From: an uncultured Clostridia bacterium
GTDB taxonomy: Bacteria > Bacillota > Clostridia > TANB77 > CAG-508
Assembly: GCA_934129745.1 (NCBI GenBank)
Contig: CAKOWZ010000009.1
Location: 10,985-74,984 of the forward strand
Direction: 5' to 3'
Length of the DNA: 64,000 nucleotides
Position numbers and translations under genes: made by a program. Shown piece by piece: positions 1 through 7,548 of this stretch; within the stretch, counting starts at the first letter, position 1, and every line of letters begins with the position of its first letter. A model generated the notes under the pieces. The model was not told the origin of the DNA and did not search any database. It worked only from the letters and a program-made list of their open reading frames with translations.

Positions 1-86
1 TAATTAATTTTAATGGAAAAGTGGCAATTTACTACGACGATTTAAAAGGTAATGTAATAAAGATAAATGAAAAAAGAGCAATATAA
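1..86 (+). CDS. C-terminal end of a gene cut by the window edge
   Basis: An open frame runs in from the left edge (codons from base 3) and stops with TAA at 84-86, giving 27 residues that end INEKRAI. It has no start in the window. The residues (VAIYYDDLKGN, then basic) do not identify a family. A second small ORF overlaps its end from 67. Confidence 0.4.
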   Translation, partial: INFNGKVAIYYDDLKGNVIKINEKRAI

Positions 87-189
87 TACAGCAAGCAACT
101 TTGATGATGAATATCCATATAGTCAAGGAAGAAAAATTAGTGGAATGATTTTTAATGAGTTTATTAGGAAAAATTTAGATAAAAAGTAG
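67..189 (+). pseudogene. Short ORF, probable C-terminal gene remnant (copy 1)
   Basis: ATG at 67 opens a 40-codon frame ending in TAG at 187-189, with the core YSQGRKISGMIFNEFI. Bases 110-171 are about 87% identical by eye to 2480-2541, where the matching frame has no start codon. A conserved peptide ending just upstream of two different genes suggests both copies are tails of a duplicated and replaced gene. No good ribosome binding site precedes ATG 67. Function unknown. Confidence 0.35.
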
Positions 190-199
190 AGGAAATGAA

Positions 200-787
200 A
201 TGAAAAATTATTATATAGATTATAAATTTACAATAGACGATTTCAAAAAAATGGAGAAAATTGAACATACTTATTTTCCAAATGAAAATATAACAAAGGC
301 AGAAGACGTATTGGAATGGTACAAAAAAAATGACCTTACATGTATAGGTGTTAGAAATAAAGAAGGAAAAATAATATGTAGTGTAAATATCTTACCATTA
401 GAAGAAAAAACGTTTATGGATATATACAATAACAAAATAAATGAAGCAGATTTAAAAGCAAGTCAAATTGAAAAATATGAAGATAATAAATCGTACAATA
501 TATATCTTTCTTCAATATCTATTGATAGTGATTACCTGAATAATTATGGGTTAGTTATAGAATTGTTAAACGGTTGTATCAAACTATTAGATATATTAGA
601 AAGTAGAAATATCAAAATAAATAGAATAATGGCTGATGCAAGTACAACTCATGGAGAAAAGATATGTAAAATATTATTGAAAATGAATTACATTATCAAT
701 ACATCACATGGTTCAAAGATATATTGTAGTGATGGAGAAGGTTTTTGTCAAACAATTAGTAAATTGAAGAGAAAATTGAAAGGTTAG
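200..787 (+). CDS. GNAT-like hypothetical protein
   Basis: Codes for 195 residues behind the site GAGGAAATGAA. I do not recognise a named gene. The order of elements resembles GNAT-fold N-acyltransferases: an N-terminal helix pair, a strand pair around CIGVRNKEGK and ICSVNIL, a central strand IYLSSISID, and a late helix and strand around the ADAST and GEKICKILLKMNY segments, where acetyl-CoA binders usually have their cofactor loop. A clear Q/RxxGxG/A motif is not visible, so acetyltransferase activity is inference. It lies in an accessory run of small soluble genes and is followed 14 bp later by a frameshifted transporter. Base composition matches its neighbours. Confidence 0.55.
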   Translation: MKNYYIDYKFTIDDFKKMEKIEHTYFPNENITKAEDVLEWYKKNDLTCIGVRNKEGKIICSVNILPLEEKTFMDIYNNKINEADLKASQIEKYEDNKSYNIYLSSISIDSDYLNNYGLVIELLNGCIKLLDILESRNIKINRIMADASTTHGEKICKILLKMNYIINTSHGSKIYCSDGEGFCQTISKLKRKLKG

Positions 788-801
788 ATTAGGAGAAAAA
801 T

Positions 802-1664
802 ATGTGGTTATATTTATGTTTAACATCAACAATACTTAGTGGATTCACATCAATAGCAATGAAAAAATGTTCAAAGAGCAACAACTCAATAACATTATCG
901 CTAGTAGGAACGTTAATAAGTGATATTGTATATATAACAATAGGTATATGCCTAACAAATGTATTACAAATTTTAGTCTAGCGGATCTTATAAAAATAGC
1001 ACCCCTTACAATAATACAAATGATAGGATACATATGTGGAATACTTGCCATAAAATATGCTAGCGTATCAACAGTAGCACCTATAAGAAAGGGAAACACA
1101 GTAGTAACATTATTGTTAGGAATTTTAATACTAAAAGATAATTTAAGTTACATACAACTAATAGTTTCTGCTATATTGATTTTACTAACAATACTATTAG
1201 CAAGAAGCGGAAAAGGGAAAGCTGACAAAAATGAAATTAAAGGAATTCTTTTTGCCTATGGTTTTGTGCTATTTAATGGAGTATCAAGTTTTTTAAATAA
1301 AGTTTATATAAACATTTATAAAAATCCGCTAATTGTAGTATTCTATTATGCACTAATGGGAGTTATAATCGTGATATTGTATTGCTCGATTACAAATAAA
1401 TGGAAGTACTTAGATGTAAGAAAAATTAATTTTAAAAGATTCTTTTTCTTGCATTCAGCATTGGATTTAGGTGCGAATTTATGCAGTAGATTTAGCTTAA
1501 TTGATGGACAAGTTTCAACTGTATCAGTTATAACATCAAGCTCAATTATAATAACAACATTGGCTTCGAGGTTTATATTGAAGGAAAAGATAAGTTGGAA
1601 AAAGTATTTGATGATTTTGGGCGTATTTATGTGTATATTGATATTGGCAGTTGTGAAGAGGTAA
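802..1664 (+). pseudogene. EamA/DMT-family transporter with one frameshift
   Basis: The reading frame starts at ATG 802 behind TTAGGAG and codes for MWLYLCLTSTILSG and a first membrane helix, then hits TAG shortly after base 970. The frame starting at 948 continues the same protein (LADLIKIAPLTIIQ, CGILAIKYASVSTVAPIRKG) to 1664. Restoring one A in the CAAATTTT run near 970 joins them into about 287 residues with roughly ten hydrophobic helices, the normal size for a drug/metabolite transporter of the EamA family. These are inner-membrane exporters; the substrate cannot be predicted. Either a real single-base lesion or a sequencing indel; two other genes in this window show the same kind of break. 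Confidence 0.7.
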
Positions 1665-1672
1665 AAGTATGA

Positions 1673-1753
1673 CATTAAAAAGCAGAAAACGCCATTGACT
1701 TAAGTTATCAATAACGTTTCCAGAATCCCTTACTACAACTTGGTAGTTGAGTT
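1673..1753 (-). ncRNA. Possible small RNA with its own promoter and terminator
   Basis: On the minus strand a promoter (1760-1789) is followed by about 80 nt containing a small hairpin (ACTAC/GTAGT stem) and then a 14-bp stem. The stem arms lie at 1708-1721 and 1685-1698 with only G-U exceptions, and the strand then runs TGCTTTTTAA. That is a complete promoter-hairpin-terminator unit with no ORF of useful length. It resembles no family I know, so it could be a degenerate leader remnant. Confidence 0.35.
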
Positions 1754-1759
1754 ACTTTA

Positions 1760-1789
1760 GTTATACAAGATTTACGCGTAGATTGTCAA
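1760..1789 (-). promoter_or_regulatory. Minus-strand sigma-A promoter
   Basis: Read on the minus strand: TTGACA (1789-1784), 18-nt spacer, TATAAC (1765-1760). It points toward 1753-1673, away from the downstream kinase-like gene. Confidence 0.5.
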
Positions 1790-1853
1790 CAATCCTATTA
1801 ATATTTTATGGAGACATGAAAAAAATATTACATAAAATTTAATCTTCTTATAT

Positions 1854-1892
1854 AAAGAGTAAATGAGTGTTTACATTCATTTGCTCTTTTGT
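1854..1892 (+). terminator. Rho-independent terminator
   Basis: Stem AAAGAGTAAATGA (1854-1866) pairs with TCATTTGCTCTTT (1877-1889) with one G-U, followed by TTT. The stem loop also contains the -35 box of the next promoter. Confidence 0.6.
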
Positions 1893-1898
1893 TATAAT
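1870..1898 (+). promoter_or_regulatory. Promoter for the P-loop gene at 1953
   Basis: TTTACA (1870-1875), 17-nt spacer, perfect TATAAT (1893-1898). It sits about 55 bp before the start codon and overlaps the preceding terminator hairpin. Confidence 0.65.
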
Positions 1899-1952
1899 TT
1901 GAGCTATAAAAAAGAAAATTGTAGAAATGAATATATAAGGAGGTTGATAAAA

Positions 1953-2450
1953 ATGAACAAAGGAATTATAGTAGCAGGATTTGGGGCAATAGGAAAAACA
2001 ACATTAGGAAATAAATATGATAATATTATTGATTTAGAATCAGGATATTATAGATGGGATAATACTGGATTTGAAAGTATACCATACGAGAAAAGAAAAG
2101 GAAAAAAAGATAGACCAATGAATAAAGATTGGCCAAGCAATTATTATAAAGCTATACTAGAAGTAGCTCAAAAATATGATGTGGTTTTAACATCAATGCA
2201 TTGGCATTTGTTAGATTTTTTTGAACAGAACAATATTGAGTATTATCTTGCATATCCTACATTAGACAGCGAAGCAGTATTAGAAGAAAGATGCTATACT
2301 AGAGGAAATAATAAAGTATTTACAGACAAGCTAAAAATTAATTTGAAAGACTGGTATTATAAGATAAATAATTATCATCCAAAGAAATTGTTGATGATAG
2401 AGAAAGATGAATTTTTGGAGGATGTATTAAAGAAGAATAATTTAATTTAG
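1953..2450 (+). CDS. P-loop kinase-like protein
   Basis: ATG 1953 is chosen because AAGGAGG lies 8 nt upstream; a longer frame from 1863 would run through the terminator and promoter. The 165-residue product begins with a Walker A motif at residues 8-15 (GFGAIGKT) followed by a Walker-B-like strand (YDNIIDLESG), then VVLTSMHWHLL and a YLAYPT strand. This arrangement fits small soluble nucleoside or nucleotide kinase-like P-loop NTPases. It is related to the protein at 3130 (GFAGIGKTT; IDME), so the island carries two paralogues flanking a histidine phosphatase. Substrate unknown. Confidence 0.65.
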   Translation: MNKGIIVAGFGAIGKTTLGNKYDNIIDLESGYYRWDNTGFESIPYEKRKGKKDRPMNKDWPSNYYKAILEVAQKYDVVLTSMHWHLLDFFEQNNIEYYLAYPTLDSEAVLEERCYTRGNNKVFTDKLKINLKDWYYKINNYHPKKLLMIEKDEFLEDVLKKNNLI

Positions 2451-2479
2451 ATAAGGAGCATTAAATGGATAGAATGATA

Positions 2480-2541
2480 AATATCCAGACAGTCAAGGAA
2501 TAAAGATTAGTGAGATTATTTTTAATGAGTTTATTAGTAAA
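2480..2541 (+). repeat. Second copy of a gene-tail fragment
   Basis: Nearly the same 62 bp as 110-171, coding in the matching frame for YPDSQGIKISEIIFNEFI and ending in TAG at 2544-2546, which merges with the ribosome binding site TTAGGAGG of the next gene. There is no start codon, since a stop precedes it in frame. Probably a relic of gene duplication or replacement. Confidence 0.5.
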
Positions 2542-2558
2542 TGTTAGGAGGAATTATA

Positions 2559-3083
2559 ATGAAGGTATATATAGTAAGACATGGACAAACTACTACTAAT
2601 TCTTTAGATTACCATTCGCTAGAAGATGACGATTTAACAGAATTAGGAATTAAACAAGTAGAAGAGCTTAGAGAAAAAATTAAAAATATGAGTTTTGATG
2701 TAATTATGTGTTCTCCATTAAAAAGGACGAAACATACGGCAAATATTATAAATGTTAATAATCAAAATATTATTTATGATGAAAGAATAATAGAAAGAAG
2801 TCCAGGGAGTTTAAGTGGTAAATCTCGTGAAAAAGAAAATAGAGAAGAATACTGGAATTATTACACTAATATACAATATGGAACATCGGAAACTATAAAA
2901 TTATTCTTTGAAAGAGTTTATAGCTTCTTAGATGAACTTAAAACAAAAGATTATAAAAATGTTTTAATAGTTGCTCACAGTGGTGTATCAAAAGCGTTTA
3001 GTGGATATTTCGACGGAATAGGTGATGGAAAGTTTTTAAATAGAGGGTTAAAGAATTGTGAGATAAAGGAGTATGAGTTGTAA
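2559..3083 (+). CDS. Histidine phosphatase family protein
   Basis: The start at 2559 has AGGAGG 8 nt upstream; an upstream in-frame ATG at 2541 precedes that site. The 174-residue product has the branch-defining RHG motif at residues 7-9 (IVRHGQT), where the histidine is phosphorylated. It also has SPLKRTKHTA, whose arginine normally binds phosphate, and a second catalytic histidine in IVAHSG. It is a cytoplasmic phosphoglycerate-mutase-like phosphatase. The substrate could be a sugar phosphate, nucleotide or cofactor intermediate; the context with kinase-like P-loop proteins does not resolve this. Size is normal for the family. Confidence 0.85.
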   Translation: MKVYIVRHGQTTTNSLDYHSLEDDDLTELGIKQVEELREKIKNMSFDVIMCSPLKRTKHTANIINVNNQNIIYDERIIERSPGSLSGKSREKENREEYWNYYTNIQYGTSETIKLFFERVYSFLDELKTKDYKNVLIVAHSGVSKAFSGYFDGIGDGKFLNRGLKNCEIKEYEL

Positions 3084-3129
3084 TTTTTATTATAACTAAA
3101 TTTAAAATCAATTAAGGAGAAAATAGATT

Positions 3130-3627
3130 ATGGAAAAACTAGTCATAGCAGGTTTTGCAGGAATTGGCAAAACAACATTATCAAAATTAAATCCAAAAGA
3201 TGTAATAGACATGGAAATTAGACCATATAAATATGCAAATTATAAATTAGAATATACATTAAAACAATGGTACAGCATGGAGCATATCTTAAATGAAAAC
3301 TTCTTGCCTAGATATATAGAAGACGTAAAAAATGAAATAGAAAATGGTACACACAAGATTATATTTATATGGCTAACAAAAGAAGTTTTGGAAATGCTTG
3401 AAAGAGAAAATATAAAGTTTATAGTAGCAACATGGAATGAAAAAGAAGATGGAATAGAGGATTATTTAAGAGATTTGTATGTTAAAAGAGGTAATCCAGA
3501 TGATTGGATAAAGAAGGTTTTGAAGTATCTTTATGTGATAAATGAGTATGCAGAGGAAAAAGGGTTGGAGACTATTGTTTTGAATAAGAATGAGAATATT
3601 GAGATGAGGTTGGAAAATATTCTATAA
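3130..3627 (+). CDS. P-loop kinase-like protein, paralogue of the one at 1953
   Basis: Codes for 165 residues; AAGGAG lies 10 nt before the ATG. Walker A is at residues 8-16 (GFAGIGKTT), followed by DVIDMEIRPYKYAN, the strand IIFIWLT and a FIVATWN strand. The likeness to the protein at 1953 in length and in the first 30 residues indicates a common origin. It is probably a soluble NTP-dependent kinase; the substrate is unknown. It is followed 11 bp later by a C45-type hydrolase with a good binding site, so the two are likely co-transcribed. Confidence 0.65.
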   Translation: MEKLVIAGFAGIGKTTLSKLNPKDVIDMEIRPYKYANYKLEYTLKQWYSMEHILNENFLPRYIEDVKNEIENGTHKIIFIWLTKEVLEMLERENIKFIVATWNEKEDGIEDYLRDLYVKRGNPDDWIKKVLKYLYVINEYAEEKGLETIVLNKNENIEMRLENIL

Positions 3628-3638
3628 AGGAGTGTAGC

Positions 3639-4646
3639 ATGATAAAATTCGGAGTCACAGGAACAGAATATGAAATGGGTTTTAAAATAGGAGAAAGATT
3701 TAAAACTTATTTACAAAACAAAGCAAAAATATATGATGAAAAAATTATAAACCCAATCATATATAGCAAAGTAAAAGAAATGGAAAGCAAACTAAAAAAT
3801 GAGTTTCCAAAATGTTTAGAAGAAATATATGGAAAAGCAGATGGAGCACAAGTTTCAAGAGATTCATTACTATTAATGTTTTTCCCGGAAATATTCAAAA
3901 GCATAGATGGATGCACAACAATTTTATTAAAGAAATCAAATGGAAAATTCCTATTTTCACATAATGAAGACAGCAAATTTTATAATCGCGATGGCGTAGC
4001 ATTAGTTAAATATCAATATAATGATTATTGGATAGTAGGCTATACACCAGCAGACAAATTGATAGGAAGCTCATTTGCCTATAACAGCTATGGAATGGTA
4101 TTTTCAAGTAATTATATTTATGATAAAAAAATAGATTTGGACAACATTTCAAGATATATAATGGTTAGAAATGTTATGGATTCCAAAAATATTGATGAGG
4201 CGATAATGAAACTAAAAGATCATAAGGTAGCATCTGCATTTTCGTTAAATATATTAGATATAAATTCTAATACAGCCATTAATGTTGAAAAAGATATTAG
4301 TGAGATATGTGTTACAAAAATCGGGGATAGATATGCCAGGGCTAATCATTTTATTGCTAAAAAAGACGATTTACCGGAAGAACCTGTTAGTTCTAGTTTT
4401 AGACAAAAAAAGGTAAGTGAATTGACGAGTTTGTTGGATAATAGCACATCGAAGATAGATGATTTAATTAATGTGCTTAATTATGAAACAGATGATTATT
4501 ATAAAACGATATTTAAAAATCCAAATAAGTATGATGATAAAAGTATTACTGTTGCTAATTTTTCAGTTGATAGTGAAACCGGGATTGTTAGGATTAGGGA
4601 TTATTTGTGTGATGATAGGGTTGAAATGGAGTATAATGAATTTTAG
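3639..4646 (+). CDS. C45-family acyltransferase/peptidase (Ntn-hydrolase)
   Basis: Codes for 335 residues behind AAAGGAG. The segment DGCTTILLKKSNGKFLFSHNED (about residues 90-112) matches the nucleophile region of C45 enzymes, in which the chain cleaves itself before the cysteine and the new N-terminal Cys attacks amides. The N-terminal part (YEMGFKIGERF, then helices) matches the short pro-chain. Relatives include isopenicillin N acyltransferase and linear-amide hydrolases; the substrate here is unknown. No signal peptide is seen, so it is probably cytoplasmic. It shares a likely transcript with the P-loop gene upstream. Confidence 0.75.
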   Translation: MIKFGVTGTEYEMGFKIGERFKTYLQNKAKIYDEKIINPIIYSKVKEMESKLKNEFPKCLEEIYGKADGAQVSRDSLLLMFFPEIFKSIDGCTTILLKKSNGKFLFSHNEDSKFYNRDGVALVKYQYNDYWIVGYTPADKLIGSSFAYNSYGMVFSSNYIYDKKIDLDNISRYIMVRNVMDSKNIDEAIMKLKDHKVASAFSLNILDINSNTAINVEKDISEICVTKIGDRYARANHFIAKKDDLPEEPVSSSFRQKKVSELTSLLDNSTSKIDDLINVLNYETDDYYKTIFKNPNKYDDKSITVANFSVDSETGIVRIRDYLCDDRVEMEYNEF

Positions 4647-4938
4647 TCTGTAGATTTATTTACAAAATTATATCACACGCTGATTTTATCCGAACAGATG
4701 TGAATATTTTCGCTAGTTGAAACCATATGATTCCGTAAGCTTAAAATTTGTAATATAAATGTAACGACACGAAGTTAAGCCACTTTCAAGGTATAAAATA
4801 ATTTAAAATTGAACAATTGAAAAAATTACGACAAAAACAGCAAAATCGCTTGAAAAATCAAGCGATTTTGTAGATTTTTCAACATACATTTGATATAATT
4901 TAGTTGCAAAAAACATACACAAAGGAGTTGAAAAATCT
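4647..4938 (+). other. Gene-free gap before the transposase, with a hairpin
   Basis: No ORF is supported here. A 13-bp perfect stem with a 4-nt loop lies at 4841-4870 (CAAAATCGCTTGA and its complement) followed by TAGATTTTT, and may shield the transposase from read-through. TATAATTTAGTTG at 4894-4906 recurs exactly at 6185-6197, suggesting a shared promoter piece. No clear left inverted repeat of the insertion element was found. Confidence 0.4.
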
Positions 4939-5961
4939 ATGAATAATATATCACAAATTTCTGTATTTGACTATAGGGAAATTGAAATTTTAGGAGATTT
5001 AGAAAGAATAAAATTATTTTTTGAAAATTTAGATGACAAGGAATTGTGTGAAAGCCTTGAAAATGAAATAAAAAATATAAATGAAAAATTGATAAAATAT
5101 ATGTATGAAAATTTAGAAGATTTCGGTAAAGATTGTGCAATAGATGGAAAATTTTTAGATACATATGCCAATCACTATAGTAAAGAAAAATGTGTAGATA
5201 ATAGAGCAGAACATGATGCGACAAATTCTTGTAAAACATATTATATGAAAGATGGAACAACAAAAAAAGAATGGCATTATGGTTTTAGAGCACATATAAT
5301 ATGTGATGCGAAATATGGATTACCAATAAAGTATAAATTAACACCAGCTAATAATTCGGAACAGACAGAATTAGATAATCTTCTAAAAGAATTGGCATCA
5401 AATGATGATGAAAGATATAAATTTGAAAAAATGGAAAATCTTATGGGAGATGCGGGATATGATAACGGAAGAAGAAATAAGAAATTAAAAGAGGAATATA
5501 ACATTAATCCAGTATTTGATATAAAACATATTTGGGATAAGGATGAAAAATACAAAGAAATAGATGATATGCCAATAGCTTATAATGAAGATGGAGAGGT
5601 ATTTTATATAGTAGATATAGATAACTATGAAAAAATGAAATATATGGGATATGATAAAGCAAATAATGCATTAAGATATACAAGACAATCCACAGGAAGA
5701 AAAATATATAGAATACCATTATCAACAGATTATAGGATATTTGTACCAATAGCAAGAGATAGTAAAAAATTTAAAAATAAATATAAAATGAGAACAGAAG
5801 TTGAAAGACTAAATGGAAGATTAGATAGAGATTATATGTTTAATGATCATTTTATAAGAGGAAAAGAAAAGATGGAGTTGATGTTGGATTTAAGCTTTCT
5901 AGTTATGCTAACAATGGCTAAAGGTCACATAATAAATAAGCAGGGAAATATTAGGAGTTAA
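4939..5961 (+). CDS. DDE transposase (IS1182/IS5-like), apparently internally deleted
   Basis: Codes for 340 residues behind AAAGGAG. The catalytic triad is visible: D in CAIDGKFLDTY (about residue 77), D in MGDAGYD (about 171), and E in RTEVERLNGRLDRDY (about 292), the usual Y-R/K-E region. Relatives of this type, from memory, begin with the same ISVFDYREIEILGDLERIK start but have about 100 further residues (the DUF772-type DNA-binding region) before the first D. Here the chain jumps from CESLENE straight to KYMYENLEDFGKDCAID. I infer an in-frame internal deletion that leaves the catalytic core but probably a defective element. The element ends could not be defined. Confidence 0.75.
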   Translation: MNNISQISVFDYREIEILGDLERIKLFFENLDDKELCESLENEIKNINEKLIKYMYENLEDFGKDCAIDGKFLDTYANHYSKEKCVDNRAEHDATNSCKTYYMKDGTTKKEWHYGFRAHIICDAKYGLPIKYKLTPANNSEQTELDNLLKELASNDDERYKFEKMENLMGDAGYDNGRRNKKLKEEYNINPVFDIKHIWDKDEKYKEIDDMPIAYNEDGEVFYIVDIDNYEKMKYMGYDKANNALRYTRQSTGRKIYRIPLSTDYRIFVPIARDSKKFKNKYKMRTEVERLNGRLDRDYMFNDHFIRGKEKMELMLDLSFLVMLTMAKGHIINKQGNIRS

Positions 5962-6037
5962 GTAGCTTAAATTTAAAAGTTGTCAAAATTGCTACGGGTG
6001 TACTGCGCCCATTTTTTGCCTAAAAATAAAGGTTTTT

Positions 6038-6088
6038 ACGTATGAAAAAATTTTTAAGTAATTTAAGTATTTTTTCATACGTTTTTTC
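6038..6088 (+). terminator. Terminator downstream of the transposase
   Basis: ACGTATGAAAAAA (6038-6050) pairs with TTTTTTCATACGT (6070-6082), followed by TTTTT. Confidence 0.7.
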
Positions 6089-6161
6089 TGTTTTATGTTA
6101 AAGTTTTCTGTTGCTATTTTTGAAAAATGGGCACAAACGAAAAAATACAAAATTATACAAT

Positions 6162-6190
6162 TTGCAATTTTATGTAAAACATGTTATAAT
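6162..6190 (+). promoter_or_regulatory. Promoter for the foreign gene at 6276
   Basis: TTGCAA (6162-6167), 17-nt spacer, perfect TATAAT (6185-6190). It lies in the otherwise gene-free stretch 5962-6275, which also holds the terminator at 6038 and the leader hairpin at 6233. Confidence 0.65.
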
Positions 6191-6232
6191 TTAGTTGTAA
6201 CATGCTTTTTGTTGCCTTTGAAATCAGTAAAT

Positions 6233-6254
6233 TTCGGAGGCACAGTCCTCCGAA
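6233..6254 (+). promoter_or_regulatory. Leader hairpin with buried GGAGG
   Basis: TTCGGAGG (6233-6240) pairs perfectly with CCTCCGAA (6247-6254) across a 6-nt loop. A second, free AAGGAGG lies just before the start codon, so the hairpin may be a decoy or an RNA stability element. Its role is inferred only. Confidence 0.4.
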
Positions 6255-6275
6255 CAATAAAAAGGAGGAACTATC

Positions 6276-6905
6276 ATGAAAAAACGAGTACATTATGCAG
6301 AACTGGAGGATATGCAAAAGTATATCGAAGGTTTTAACCACGATGATTACGAGAGTTGCGGTGAACGCACTGACCATTCTGTCATTGCATATGCAAGAGA
6401 CTACTACGACAAGCATTTACCTGTGGATGTAACTGCATGGATACGGGTAAACGAACCTGATGAAAATTTGATTTATGCAAAAGGTCTCGGCGATCAGGTA
6501 TGCTTTGTTCGTGACAGACTTTGTCAGCTGTTGAGATCAACCTACGAAGAATGGCGCGACAATCCGCCACTAGTGATTTCTACCCACTATTCAAAATCGG
6601 TAAAATTACCTGTGTTTCAGATCAACCTCGAAAAGTACGGCATAGAAATGGTACTTCGGTACAATTTCTACGACTGGAAGATTTCAGTAAAATCTGATAA
6701 ACCTCTGGATTTCGATTACATGGGACTTTTTAATCCCACAGAAGAGATTTCATATCTTTACTGCGAGGGATTTCCGAGAGACAAGGTTTATGGCAGCTAT
6801 GAGCAGAGTCACTCCCAGTTCACTATTGAAATCGGCTCTCGTTACGACTTGTACACTTTCATTTTCTTACTCAAGAACTACTTGGGAATTAAAAGAGAAG
6901 ATTAA
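6276..6905 (+). CDS. Hypothetical protein of foreign base composition
   Basis: Codes for 209 residues behind AAAAAGGAGG. I recognise no family. The protein is soluble, acidic-aromatic (many Y, W, D, E), with a possible alpha-beta layout: an N-terminal helix, central strands (ADENLIYAKG region, VISTHYSKSV, GIEMVLRYNFYDWKISV) and a C-terminal helix. One 60-base line is 43% GC against 22% in the preceding transposase, and codons such as CGC, CTG and TTC are common, so recent transfer is likely. It has its own promoter, leader hairpin and strong terminator, and lies between two insertion-sequence remnants. Possibly cargo or a defence or immunity gene; that is speculation. Confidence 0.7.
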   Translation: MKKRVHYAELEDMQKYIEGFNHDDYESCGERTDHSVIAYARDYYDKHLPVDVTAWIRVNEPDENLIYAKGLGDQVCFVRDRLCQLLRSTYEEWRDNPPLVISTHYSKSVKLPVFQINLEKYGIEMVLRYNFYDWKISVKSDKPLDFDYMGLFNPTEEISYLYCEGFPRDKVYGSYEQSHSQFTIEIGSRYDLYTFIFLLKNYLGIKRED

Positions 6906-6918
6906 AATGTACTTGTTT

Positions 6919-6960
6919 CGCCACCACTATTGCTATTTAATAGTGGTGGCGGTTTCTTTT
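6919..6960 (+). terminator. Strong GC-rich terminator
   Basis: CGCCACCACTATT (6919-6931) pairs perfectly with AATAGTGGTGGCG (6939-6951), then GTTTCTTTTTT. Confidence 0.85.
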
Positions 6961-7061
6961 TTATTTAATTTTAAAAATTATATAATACTTATATTATTAA
7001 ACAAATACAATGCAACTTGATTTTGTTCTTCCTTTGTCATTTCCATAATTTTAGCCAAGTA

Positions 7062-7378
7062 GAAAAGGGAATGATATTTCATTCAGATTTAGGAAGTCAA
7101 TATACATCAAATGAATATGAGAATTTATTGTTGAAAAAAATGTAAAACATTCATATAGTAAAAAGGGTTATCCATATGATAATGCAAGTATGGAAAGCTT
7201 CAATGCCATATTAAAGAAAGAAGAAGTAAATGTAAATACGTATGAAACATTTAAAGAAGCTAGATTAGCTATATTTGAATTTATAGGAGGTTGGTATAAT
7301 AATACAAGAATACATGGCAGTCTTGATTATAAAACACCAAATCAAAAATATAAAGAGTATATAGAAGGTGTAGCATAA
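7062..7378 (+). pseudogene. IS3-family transposase (orfB) C-terminal remnant
   Basis: The frame around 7068-7150 reads GMIFHSDLGSQYTS, the second catalytic Asp region of IS3-type integrases. After one lost A in the run at 7134-7140 it continues as KHSYSKKGYPYDNASMESF and the C-terminal end GGWYNNTRIHGSLDYKTPNQ, with the catalytic Glu in MESFNAILKKE. The first two thirds of the protein, with the first Asp, are missing, so the element is dead. The rest of the rve core ends normally at TAA 7376-7378. Confidence 0.85.
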
Positions 7379-7385
7379 ATATAAA

Positions 7386-7430
7386 AGTTGTTATAAATGT
7401 TAAAGATTTTCTTTAATATTTATAACAACT
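7386..7430. terminator. Long hairpin after the IS3 remnant
   Basis: Bases 7386-7405 (AGTTGTTATAAATGTTAAAG) pair with 7411-7430 over 20 bp with one G-T. There is no strong U-tract, so it may be an element-end structure rather than a terminator. Confidence 0.5.
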
Positions 7431-7474
7431 CACAAGCGAAGCTTGAAAAATATATATAAATTCGTAGAAAAATG

Positions 7475-7499
7475 TGTCTAAAAACTTGACCTAGATCCA
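7475..7499. repeat. Likely right terminal end of the IS3 element
   Basis: The segment starts TGTCTAAAAACTTGACC and ends TAGATCCA. On the complementary strand it begins TGGATCTAGG, the TG...CA form typical of IS3/IS150-type ends, about 100 bp after the transposase stop. A truncated minus-strand gene begins directly beyond it. No partner left end remains. Confidence 0.45.
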
Positions 7500-7548
7500 T
7501 GCAGAGGCAAAGCATGTCAGGGGTAAAATTATCAACTAAGTAATTCAT
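7500..7548 (-). pseudogene. 5' end of a small gene cut by the IS3 element
   Basis: On the minus strand AGAAAGGAGAATTTT precedes ATG at 7548-7546 with ideal spacing. The frame reads MNYLVDNFTPDMLCLC and then runs into the insertion-sequence end. So a leftward gene started here and lost everything after about 16 codons. Upstream, on the same strand, are a TATAAT-like box (TGTATAATATAAG, complement of about 7656-7668) and a small palindrome at 7608-7625 (TAAGCA/TGCTTA). The peptide is too short to assign; the N-terminus loosely recalls DUF1874-type ring-nuclease-like proteins, a guess only. Confidence 0.4.

Noticed and set aside
6095..6337. Plus-strand ORF of 80 codons overlapping the start of the gene at 6276
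   Set aside because: It covers the promoter and leader hairpin, has no binding site and is unlike any protein.
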